The translations under genes and the position numbers were made by a program. A model generated the notes under the pieces. The model saw only the letters and a list, made by a program, of their open reading frames with translations. It made no database searches and was not told the origin of the DNA. Shown here in pieces: positions 1 to 5,611 of a DNA stretch of 5,611 nt; positions within the stretch are counted from its first letter, which is position 1, and every line of letters starts with the position of its first letter. Source of the stretch: an uncultured Bacteroidales bacterium. GTDB taxonomy: Bacteria > Bacteroidota > Bacteroidia > Bacteroidales > Paludibacteraceae. The stretch lies in contig CAIWIS010000494.1 of the NCBI GenBank assembly GCA_903912795.1, positions 1-5,611 of the forward strand, read 5' to 3'.

Positions 1-2297
1 GACATAAAAACCGGAGTAAAACATTTCCATTGCAAATCGCGCACATAAGTAGAGTCGCTTCCTCCGAAAATTCCATCTACATCGCCCGTTGCACAGTTTT
101 GAGCCGAAAGTCCTGAGCCAATCACCGTAGGAATATGCCAGCGGATATAATTCCAGCTTCCACTTTGGTCGCCAGTCCACAATACCGAATTGCGATGCGA
201 ACCTGTCCAGCCGCAAACAGTCCAAACAAAGCCACGCGCATCACTGTTTTTCTCGATGCCTTCATAGGCCTGTTTTGCTCCATCAAGTGCAAATTTGAAT
301 CCCGGACCCACCCAAGCCACATCTAACTTTGCCAAACGCGAACCATATTCTCCCACTTCCCGAGCCATTTTCTCCACCCCATTTTCAGTCCAAAGACCTG
401 TGTAGAAACCTCGTTTTTTCAATTCGCGAACTACAGAATCGAGCGCAGTGTAACCACAACCATACCCATCGTTTGGTAAAATCCAGCCGCGAGGCATTTT
501 GTATTCCACATATTTATCGGCAATCAGGTTGATTACGCTTGGTGTAAGGCCAGAATGACCGGTGGTGGTTGAGCCAATGGTTTTGCCAGCTTGTGCTCCA
601 CGGTTGTAGCAATTAGAATCGCCCATTCCCAATGCCCAACGTGCCATCAAAAAAGGTTTCCCAGTTAAATCGGTAAAATCTCCCAATGCTTCCTTCAGTG
701 AATTTCCAACAAAATAATAGCAGTCGAAGCGACTTTCGTCATGTGTCAATTGCAATGTGTCGTTAAATGAATATGCTCCGGTTGCATACGTATTCCGAAC
801 TGCGCCATAGCCATTTGTACTCATATAAAAAGTCTCTGGATTCGGATTTCCGCCATCTTCCCAATTGTAATCAATCGTCATTTTAATGGTTTTATTTCGG
901 TGTGAGAAGCGACCGTTTTGCATTCCGCCACCAAAAAACTGCTCGTTTTCACCTCGTTTCAAATACTGAACGGTTTGTTTTCCGTAGGTAATTCCACTTG
1001 TTTCTTCCCAGATTAAAGTTGAGTTATCGGCTTTATACAATGCAAAACGCAAAGGTTGTTTGTACGCTCGAATGGTCATTTCGGAAGTTTTTATCAAATA
1101 ATAATTTCCCTGATCCGAAAATTTTGAATCCACTAACCCCGCAGGTGTATTGGTAATAATATCGTTTCCGGCAGGGTTGGTGAAAATGCCATCATAAGCT
1201 AGCCAAATACGGAACATGTCATTTCTGAGAATTTGCAATTTAACTTGCACCGTATTGCTTGATATAAGAAACTCATTATCAGCAGCTTTTATGTCGGTTA
1301 TATTGCCTAGTTCACATGCTTTGGAATATAACTCCATCGATAATGTGTCGTTTGAACGGCGTAAATCATTTTCGATATCGGTGTAAAATTTCACTTTGTG
1401 AATTCCAATATCCGTTAAATCGAGATTTGGAAAACTGACAGTCACAGTATCTATTATTCCAATAGGTTTTTTATCTGTAGCTGTTACAGTATATTTCAAC
1501 AAAGGTTGTTTGTCAAGTTGTAAATAGCAATCTACATTTTTAGTAATGGGCTTTGAACTAAGATTAACAAAGCGGAACTTAAGTACATCGTTTTTAATAA
1601 AAACATTACCTTCCGTTTTGTGCGATGCAATATCCAATGCTTGTATGTCGGTATCAAATGCTTCTGACAGCTGAATGTCGTCCACCATCCAGTACCATTG
1701 ATACATATTTCGCCACCAAAAACGAATATAAACAGTTTTTTGTGTGGCAGCAACCGACGTAATATTCAGTTCTACGTCCATTGGATTCGGACAGTCAGCA
1801 GCAGGTTCAATATTGTTTCTTACATCATATTCTTTCCAATCCCTTCCATTGTTACTTACTGCCACAATTAATCCTGAAACGAGGCCTGGATGTTCCCACT
1901 CGCCCCAAAAAAAGTTTTGCTGGAACTTCAATACCACTGATTTTTTTGTAGAACAATCAATAGCACAAGTTTGGATATAAGCATTAGGCTGTATATTGGC
2001 CTTTTCCCATTTACGAATATTTTTTCCAACGCGTACCCCTGGCGCAATTTGGAGGTGGTAGCCGCGACTGGCAGAAGCAATTGGAGGTGCCTGATAGTTA
2101 CGCCCAGGCGAGCCAGGGTAAGGTTGGTCGGTAAAAAACCAGGCCGTACTACTGTCGTTCAATACAACTGATGTCCACCCTTCATGCATTTTGCCAGATG
2201 AAAAATCCTCTTTCCAGAATACTTTATTGTCAATATTCTTAGCGTTTACGCCCAAGATTAAGAATCCTAGTAATGTAAATAAAAACAATTTTTTCAT
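1..2297 (-). CDS. Secreted GH31 family glycoside hydrolase/transglycosylase, 3'-partial
   Basis: The reading frame is open from the ATG at 2297 to the window edge: 765 residues with no stop, and the C-terminus lies outside. Residues 1-19 form a Sec signal peptide (MKKLFLF..., hydrophobic core, cleavage after VNA). Residues about 25-212 look like a MAM/'choice-of-anchor J' jelly-roll module, ending in YWMVDDIQL (202-210). Residues about 217-324 look like an Ig/CARDB-type module. Residues about 325-545 match the beta-sandwich that precedes GH31 barrels, including FGGGMQNG (455-462). The barrel follows, with WALGMG (554-559), DGYGCGY (610-616), KLDVAWVG (657-664) and WTGDQSGSW (707-715). By comparison with GH31, D659 is the likely nucleophile and D710 the acid/base. 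The FGGGMQNG and KLDVAWVG motifs resemble the CPE1046/cycloalternan-type branch rather than classical alpha-glucosidases, so alpha-glucosidase or alpha-glucosyltransferase activity is inferred and the substrate is unknown. A T9SS sorting tail would be expected beyond the edge. No Shine-Dalgarno sequence is seen, and the start lies 25 bp after the small upstream gene, which suggests co-transcription. Confidence 0.88.
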   Translation of the reverse strand, partial: MKKLFLFTLLGFLILGVNAKNIDNKVFWKEDFSSGKMHEGWTSVVLNDSSTAWFFTDQPYPGSPGRNYQAPPIASASRGYHLQIAPGVRVGKNIRKWEKANIQPNAYIQTCAIDCSTKKSVVLKFQQNFFWGEWEHPGLVSGLIVAVSNNGRDWKEYDVRNNIEPAADCPNPMDVELNITSVAATQKTVYIRFWWRNMYQWYWMVDDIQLSEAFDTDIQALDIASHKTEGNVFIKNDVLKFRFVNLSSKPITKNVDCYLQLDKQPLLKYTVTATDKKPIGIIDTVTVSFPNLDLTDIGIHKVKFYTDIENDLRRSNDTLSMELYSKACELGNITDIKAADNEFLISSNTVQVKLQILRNDMFRIWLAYDGIFTNPAGNDIITNTPAGLVDSKFSDQGNYYLIKTSEMTIRAYKQPLRFALYKADNSTLIWEETSGITYGKQTVQYLKRGENEQFFGGGMQNGRFSHRNKTIKMTIDYNWEDGGNPNPETFYMSTNGYGAVRNTYATGAYSFNDTLQLTHDESRFDCYYFVGNSLKEALGDFTDLTGKPFLMARWALGMGDSNCYNRGAQAGKTIGSTTTGHSGLTPSVINLIADKYVEYKMPRGWILPNDGYGCGYTALDSVVRELKKRGFYTGLWTENGVEKMAREVGEYGSRLAKLDVAWVGPGFKFALDGAKQAYEGIEKNSDARGFVWTVCGWTGSHRNSVLWTGDQSGSWNYIRWHIPTVIGSGLSAQNCATGDVDGIFGGSDSTYVRDLQWKCFTPVFM

Positions 2298-2322
2298 TGA
2301 ATAATTTTAATCAGTTGCTATA

Positions 2323-2556
2323 TTATAAACCATATTTATTGTAAATTTCTTTTCTGGTCGGACAGCTACAAATTGAAGAGTTTCCAAAATGTATTTTATA
2401 ATTACACAACTTAACTTCATTGTTGTCAAGAAAGTGAACTTCGTTATTTACGCAATGGTCTATTGTACAATAATTAGATGTATTTTTAGTGCATTCAAAG
2501 TTTCTTTTACAATGAAATGTTTTATCTATAACTTCTTTTTCAATTTCTAAACTCAT
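2323..2556 (-). CDS. Small cysteine-rich protein of unknown function, 77 aa
   Basis: This is a complete frame from ATG to TAA. It has no signal peptide and no membrane segment, so it is probably cytoplasmic. It holds seven cysteines (16, 22, 30, 35, 51, 63, 65) and several histidines (15, 34, 41, 56). The spacing is CX5C, CX4C and a C-terminal CSCP followed by the charged tail TRKEIYNKYGL. The density and pairing of Cys suggest a small metal-binding (zinc or Fe-S) or disulfide-stabilised fold, but I recognise no named family with certainty. The C-terminal pattern FGNSxxCxCPxRKEIYxKYG resembles short uncharacterised Bacteroidales proteins I have some memory of, which supports a real gene. It begins 144 bp after the stop of the beta-helix gene, behind a structured leader, and ends 25 bp before the GH31 start, so the two downstream genes may form a transcription unit. 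No Shine-Dalgarno sequence is visible. The composition is not an antisense shadow of any gene. Confidence 0.75.
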   Translation of the reverse strand: MSLEIEKEVIDKTFHCKRNFECTKNTSNYCTIDHCVNNEVHFLDNNEVKLCNYKIHFGNSSICSCPTRKEIYNKYGL

Positions 2557-2585
2557 GATTTTGAAAACTATGTATTTCTACTAAA

Positions 2586-2627
2586 AATTTAATCACATAG
2601 TAATACCCATTCTGTTCTGATTAAATT
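2586..2627 (-). repeat. Second inverted repeat interleaved with the first, followed by a T-run
   Basis: AATTTAATCA (2586-2595) and TGATTAAATT (2618-2627) are perfect reverse complements, 10 bp, with 22 nt between. The 2618-2627 arm lies inside the loop of the larger repeat and touches its 2602-2617 arm, so the two hairpins interleave. On the minus strand the second arm runs into a T-run (ATTAAATTTTTAG), giving a weak terminator-like outline about 30 nt before the small gene's ATG. The arms are AT-rich, so chance pairing in an AT-rich gap is a real alternative. Confidence 0.4.
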
Positions 2628-2669
2628 ATCAACAAGAAGCCGATTAAATAAATGAACACAATGGGTATT
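2602..2669 (-). repeat. Strong inverted repeat (16-bp arms, one mismatch) between the beta-helix gene and the small gene
   Basis: The arms are 2602-2617 (AATACCCATTCTGTTC) and 2654-2669 (GAACACAATGGGTATT). They pair at 15 of 16 positions, the only mismatch being 2612 against 2659, and leave a 36-nt AT-rich loop. In the minus-strand transcript the structure begins 31 nt after the stop of the beta-helix gene. No U-tract follows the second arm directly; the nearest run of five T lies about 15 nt on. That and the long loop make a textbook intrinsic terminator doubtful. An mRNA 3'-end stabiliser, a leader element of the next gene, or a mobile-element relic remain possible. Confidence 0.7.
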
Positions 2670-2700
2670 TAATTCCGAATATCAGTTAATGCATTATCAG

Positions 2701-4626
2701 TTAGTAAAGTAATACTTTTTGTGTTTGTTCACCCACTTTTACCAGATAAAGTTGACCTTTTGGCAAAGTTACAACACTGCGTCCTTCCTTGGCATTAAAA
2801 CCGTTCAACTGTGTTCCTGTTAAACTATAAATAGCTACAATTTGAATAGCTGATGAATGGTTATCAATTACTAGTTGTCCATTGGCAGCAAAAATACGAA
2901 TTTTTGAAATATTCTGAATAGTAGCAGTTGATATTCCTGAACTGTACTCGTAAGCACCAATATCGTATTTCGATGTAGCTCCCTGTGGACGTGCAACACC
3001 CGCAATATCTGTTGTAATTGCCGAAACTGTTACTCCTGCATCGATAAGAGCAGAAGTAGACAAAAGTGCCCAGTTTGCAGCATTGAGCGATGTTTGATCA
3101 GCTCCACTTACAACCTTACCAACAAAGTTAGTAGGACTTACAAAATTGGCATAAAGTGTTCCGCCTGTTGAACCTGAATTTGCTATATCAACAATCACTT
3201 TTCCGGTTAAGTCGGCGGGTGTAGCAACCGGTGAAACCTCAGTTTCAATAAAGCGGTTATCGAATGCACAATAAATCAATTTATTAGTTGTAAGCGTGTT
3301 CTTTACCCGCACATTATAAGGTGCTAAAGTACCCACACTGCCATTACCCCAAAAAGCACAATTAGTAATATCTGCTTTAATATTGTTGTAAAAAATTCCA
3401 GCTCCACCATAATTTGTAGTGAGCATTTTATTATTTACTACTGTACAATTATTGAAACTTACTGCTCCGGCATAATCTGTGGCGTTATTTACAAATGCCC
3501 CACCACCACCTGCTGCTACATTGCTCGATTCGTTGTTGGCAATAACACAATTTGTGAAAGTATAAGATGACGATGATGTGATTGCCTGTCCATCGGTTAC
3601 AATTCCACCGCCTGCTTTATATGCCGAATTATTTGTAATAATTGAATTACTGACATTCACATTCGCTGCTATAACTGCTGTTGACCACAACGGGTCAATT
3701 GCTATTCCTCCACCTTGCGAAGTATTTGCCGTGTTTCCGGTAATAGTACAATTCCGAACAGTTATTGGGTTGCTTGTAGTTTGAGGCATTATAAATATGC
3801 CACCACCTTGGCATTTGCCATTCAAAGAAAGTGCTTGCGTAGATGCATTTTTGTTGGTTGCAATATTATTTCGAATTATTGAACCTTCCAGTATACCATC
3901 GCACAGATAAACGCCACCACCATCAACATCTGAACCACTATTTGCCAATCCATCAACGGTATTGTTTTCTATAGTACATCCTCTGATTACTGCTTTATAT
4001 GAACCCGCTTTCACATAAATACCACCTCCGCCACGTTTGGCTGCACCCGATTTAGTATTGATATTATTTTTAATAACGCAATTAAGTACTTTTATCGAAT
4101 CGGTATCAGTAGCACCTCCTTGTATAAAAATACCTCCACCGCCAAAGTCAGTTGTAACATTGTCTTTAACAACACAGTTTTGCAAAATGGCATTTTTTTG
4201 CATAAAAACACCCGCTCCACCACCAGTTGTTAAACCTTTCTGAATGGTAAAACCGTCCCAGGTTGTGGCAGATGCCATTGCCGGAGCATTTAAAACTCTG
4301 TTTGTATTGTTTCCTTCAAGAATAGTAAGCGAAGCATCAGTACTTCTTTCGCTTCTTTGGGTTTCGGTTCCAATAAAACCACCGTAGAAATTTTGACCCG
4401 TTTCCCAGTTTAAAGTTGTAGCCGAAGCATAAGTACCTTGTTTTACCCAAAACTCATCTCCTGCTTGGGGTGTAGTACTTGCAATTGCTGCTGCAGGGCT
4501 TGTAAAAGCAGTTGCCCAACTATCTCCGGTTGTATTATTTCCTGTAGAACTTACATAATACACAGTTGCGGCATTTGCTATTGTAGCATATGCACATAAA
4601 ATAAAAAGTAGTTTAATTTGTTTCAT
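2701..4626 (-). CDS. Secreted right-handed beta-helix protein with choice-of-anchor Q-like segment and T9SS C-terminal domain, 641 aa
   Basis: Residues 1-19 or 1-20 are a Sec signal peptide (cleavage near ANA-A); C11 does not sit in a lipobox. The mature start TVYYVSSTGNN, followed by SWATAF and the YGGFIGTET block (81-89), is typical of large Bacteroidota surface beta-helix proteins. Residues about 130-425 form a ladder of nine rungs. Each has an NC-x-x-x-x-N-like strand (starting at 150, 182, 216, 248, 292, 327, 359, 393, 422) and a glycine-rich turn (135, 162, 199, 236, 274, 305, 339, 373, 407), with a period of about 31-38 residues. A choice-of-anchor Q-like segment ends in DIGAYEY (555-561). 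Residues about 572-641 form a Por secretion/T9SS type A-like tail (KIRIFAANGQLVIDN ... LPKGQLYLVKVGEQTQKVLLY). The protein is therefore expected to cross the outer membrane by T9SS and be released or attached at the surface. No catalytic motif is visible; an adhesin or glycan-binding role is an inference. Confidence 0.93.
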   Translation of the reverse strand: MKQIKLLFILCAYATIANAATVYYVSSTGNNTTGDSWATAFTSPAAAIASTTPQAGDEFWVKQGTYASATTLNWETGQNFYGGFIGTETQRSERSTDASLTILEGNNTNRVLNAPAMASATTWDGFTIQKGLTTGGGAGVFMQKNAILQNCVVKDNVTTDFGGGGIFIQGGATDTDSIKVLNCVIKNNINTKSGAAKRGGGGIYVKAGSYKAVIRGCTIENNTVDGLANSGSDVDGGGVYLCDGILEGSIIRNNIATNKNASTQALSLNGKCQGGGIFIMPQTTSNPITVRNCTITGNTANTSQGGGIAIDPLWSTAVIAANVNVSNSIITNNSAYKAGGGIVTDGQAITSSSSYTFTNCVIANNESSNVAAGGGGAFVNNATDYAGAVSFNNCTVVNNKMLTTNYGGAGIFYNNIKADITNCAFWGNGSVGTLAPYNVRVKNTLTTNKLIYCAFDNRFIETEVSPVATPADLTGKVIVDIANSGSTGGTLYANFVSPTNFVGKVVSGADQTSLNAANWALLSTSALIDAGVTVSAITTDIAGVARPQGATSKYDIGAYEYSSGISTATIQNISKIRIFAANGQLVIDNHSSAIQIVAIYSLTGTQLNGFNAKEGRSVVTLPKGQLYLVKVGEQTQKVLLY

Positions 4627-4630
4627 AATA

Positions 4631-4635
4631 TTTCC
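4631..4635 (-). promoter_or_regulatory. Weak purine-rich ribosome-binding candidate
   Basis: The minus strand has GGAAA four bases before the ATG at 4626. It is short and closer than ideal; Bacteroidota often initiate without a strong Shine-Dalgarno sequence, so this only mildly supports the chosen start. Confidence 0.25.
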
Positions 4636-4675
4636 ATTTTTACAATTTAATTTCTCTCAATAAATAAATTTTTGG

Positions 4676-4683
4676 CAAATGTA
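4676..4683 (-). promoter_or_regulatory. Candidate Bacteroidota -7 promoter element for the beta-helix gene
   Basis: The minus strand reads TACATTTG, an exact match to the Bacteroidota -7 consensus TAnnTTTG. It lies 49 bp upstream of the ATG at 4626, which would give a 5' leader of roughly 40-45 nt. I see no clear TTTG at the expected -33 distance, so the call rests on the -7 element and its position. Confidence 0.5.
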
Positions 4684-4875
4684 GTTGAAAATAATAATTT
4701 GCTATGTTCTTTATTTTCCGAATTTGTGTATAGAATTGTATGGAATGATATTTATCAGTGAGGTTTTTCTATGATTGATAGTTGTATTAGCATTACTGTC
4801 GTCTGATATTTTATTGCTAATCTACACTTTAAATAGTTTTCAAAGACTGTCTAATTTATAACTAATAATTAAATG

Positions 4876-4899
4876 CGTCCAACTTTTTGGGGCAGTACA
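4876..4899 (+). mobile_element. Probable solo terminal end of an IS3-family (IS150-type) insertion sequence
   Basis: Read on the minus strand from 4899, the sequence starts TGTACTGCCCC, continues with a run of five A and ends GTTGGACG. From memory this closely follows the layout of IS150-group termini (TGTACTG, C-rich stretch, A/T tract, GTTGGACG). The TGTACTG tip faces the upstream partial gene, so the lost element body would have lain toward lower coordinates, in the gap. No transposase frame and no matching opposite end are visible between 4627 and 4875, so this looks like a deletion remnant. Chance similarity cannot be excluded. Confidence 0.4.
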
Positions 4900-4922
4900 C
4901 GAACAAAAATGGGTTATAAAGT

Positions 4923-5611
4923 TTATTGATTGATTTCAGAAATCCACTGCGGCAATTTACCCAATCTTAATTCTAATTGTGCTTCGTAGAGCGATTCGGG
5001 GGAGGTTTTGCCATTCAGGGCTTCGGGTGTTTTTAGTTGTTGCTGATTAAATGTGATATGAGAAGCTTTGAATCCTGCAACGACCGGCATTGGGATTTTC
5101 AGCCAAATACTGTTCGAATCCCAAAATTCGTAACCGGCATACACATCGTCGTTGGTGGCTGTGTAATTCCAGAGAATCAGGTTTTGCAGATGATTGGGCA
5201 GGCAGGCTATGGCTCCTCCGTAACGCGAAATCACAAAACCACCTGTCTGATTGTCGATAAGCGTGTTGCGCGGTTGCGTGGCATGCGATTCGAAACTGGT
5301 AGTAGGTGTGCTGGTGCAACGCCAAATCACAGTGTTCATGCTGGGCTTACCTACGCCAAAAGTATGCCATTGCGATGCTTTATCTTCACATTTTGCTATT
5401 AACACACGGCTCGAACCCTCGGAACTGATGGCTGCATGTCCGGCATTGCCAATAATGCGACAATTCAGCACCGAATAATTAGCACTTTGCTGTATGCGTG
5501 CGGCATTGCTAACACTTTCGAATGTACACTCTTTCAACCAACCGTTAGCATGACCCGTAATTTGCAATATGCTCCATCCTCCATCGTCGATAGCCGAACG
5601 GTGATGTACAA
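4923..5611 (-). CDS. Beta-helix protein with DUF4955-like C-terminus, 5'-partial
   Basis: The frame is open from the right edge to the TAA at 4923-4925, giving 228 visible residues; the start is outside the window. A frame opening at 5567 would use TTG, and 14 in-frame codons lie upstream of it without a stop, so that TTG is an internal leucine. The visible part shows irregular parallel beta-helix rungs: GHANGWLKECTFESVSNAARI (19-39), YSVLNCRIIGNAGHAAISS (45-63), RVLIAKCEDKAS (68-79), NTVIWRCTSTPTTSFESHA (92-110) and NTLIDNQTGGFVIS (115-128). It ends in SPESLYEAQLELRLGKLPQWI (203-223). The FESHA...LIDNQTGG block and the SLYEAQL..RLGKLP.W ending resemble the DUF4955-containing beta-helix proteins of Bacteroidales; I cannot confirm this without a profile search. 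No T9SS tail is present at this C-terminus, so the protein is either exported by another route, retained in the periplasm, or a lipoprotein with its signal outside the window. It may act on or bind a polysaccharide, but no catalytic residues can be assigned. Confidence 0.85.
   Translation of the reverse strand, partial: VHHRSAIDDGGWSILQITGHANGWLKECTFESVSNAARIQQSANYSVLNCRIIGNAGHAAISSEGSSRVLIAKCEDKASQWHTFGVGKPSMNTVIWRCTSTPTTSFESHATQPRNTLIDNQTGGFVISRYGGAIACLPNHLQNLILWNYTATNDDVYAGYEFWDSNSIWLKIPMPVVAGFKASHITFNQQQLKTPEALNGKTSPESLYEAQLELRLGKLPQWISEINQ

Larger units (their letters stand above)
4627..4922. other. 296-bp AT-rich intergenic gap
   Basis: Apart from the promoter candidate, the weak ribosome-binding candidate and the IS-like end, I see no gene, tRNA or clear hairpin terminator here. 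The stretch just after the stop of the upstream partial gene (4903-4922) has no GC-rich stem with a U-tract, so that gene's transcription end is not visible as an intrinsic terminator. Confidence 0.6.

Noticed and set aside
122..532. Short plus- and minus-strand frames at the left end
   Set aside because: They lie within the GH31 catalytic region, whose frame carries clear family motifs.
1532..2171. Short frames of 66 to 78 residues on both strands
   Set aside because: They are shadows of the N-terminal modules of the GH31 gene.
2563..2570. TAGTTTTC on the minus strand as a -7 promoter element for the small gene
   Set aside because: The last base departs from TAnnTTTG, it lies only 6 bp from the ATG, and no -33 element is seen; it would leave almost no leader.
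2687..2696. 10-bp palindrome TAATGCATTA just after the beta-helix stop
   Set aside because: It is short and AT-rich with no loop or T-run; likely chance in an AT-rich gap.
3578..4243. Two plus-strand frames of 68 residues rich in IPPP motifs
   Set aside because: They are antisense shadows of the glycine-rich turns (GGG codons read as CCC/ACC) of the beta-helix gene.
4586..4626. Lipoprotein signal in the beta-helix protein because of C11
   Set aside because: The residues before C11 (FIL) do not form a lipobox, and a normal signal-peptidase site (ANA-A) follows.
5037..5478. Plus-strand frames of 121 and 75 residues and a minus-strand frame of 92 residues
   Set aside because: They overlap the convincing beta-helix frame and have no recognisable protein features; they are shadows.
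5565..5567. TTG as start codon of the upstream beta-helix gene
   Set aside because: The frame continues open to the window edge with beta-helix-like sequence ahead of it, so this TTG is an internal leucine and the gene is 5'-partial.

Overview
The window looks like part of a Bacteroidota chromosome, most likely order Bacteroidales. The evidence is a C-terminal sorting domain of the type IX secretion system (T9SS) kind, two Sec signal peptides on large extracellular proteins, start regions with no or only weak Shine-Dalgarno sequences, a TAnnTTTG-type -7 promoter element, and AT-rich gaps between genes. No species can be named from the sequence alone.

All four genes lie on the minus strand, so transcription runs from high to low coordinates. 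In that order they are: (1) the 3' part of a right-handed beta-helix protein with a DUF4955-like C-terminus (5611 down to 4923, start outside the window); (2) a 296-bp gap holding a probable solo end of an IS150-type insertion sequence and a good candidate promoter; (3) a complete 641-residue secreted beta-helix protein with a glycine-turn ladder, a 'choice-of-anchor Q'-like segment and a T9SS tail (4626 to 2701); (4) a 144-bp leader with a strong 15/16 inverted repeat and a second interleaved inverted repeat; (5) a complete 77-residue cysteine-rich small protein (2556 to 2323); and (6) 25 bp further on, a large secreted GH31 family glycosidase or transglycosylase that runs off the left edge (2297 to 1, 765 residues visible).

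Together the genes suggest an extracellular carbohydrate or surface-protein locus. Two secreted beta-helix proteins, a fold common in polysaccharide-binding and -degrading proteins and in adhesins, sit next to a secreted GH31 enzyme that carries a jelly-roll module and an Ig-like module ahead of its catalytic part. No SusC/SusD pair, sigma/anti-sigma pair or transposase gene is visible, so calling this a polysaccharide utilization locus would go beyond the evidence. The least explained parts are the small Cys-rich protein placed directly upstream of the GH31 gene and the structured leader in front of it. I did not find a clearly novel system; the items below are leads of modest strength.
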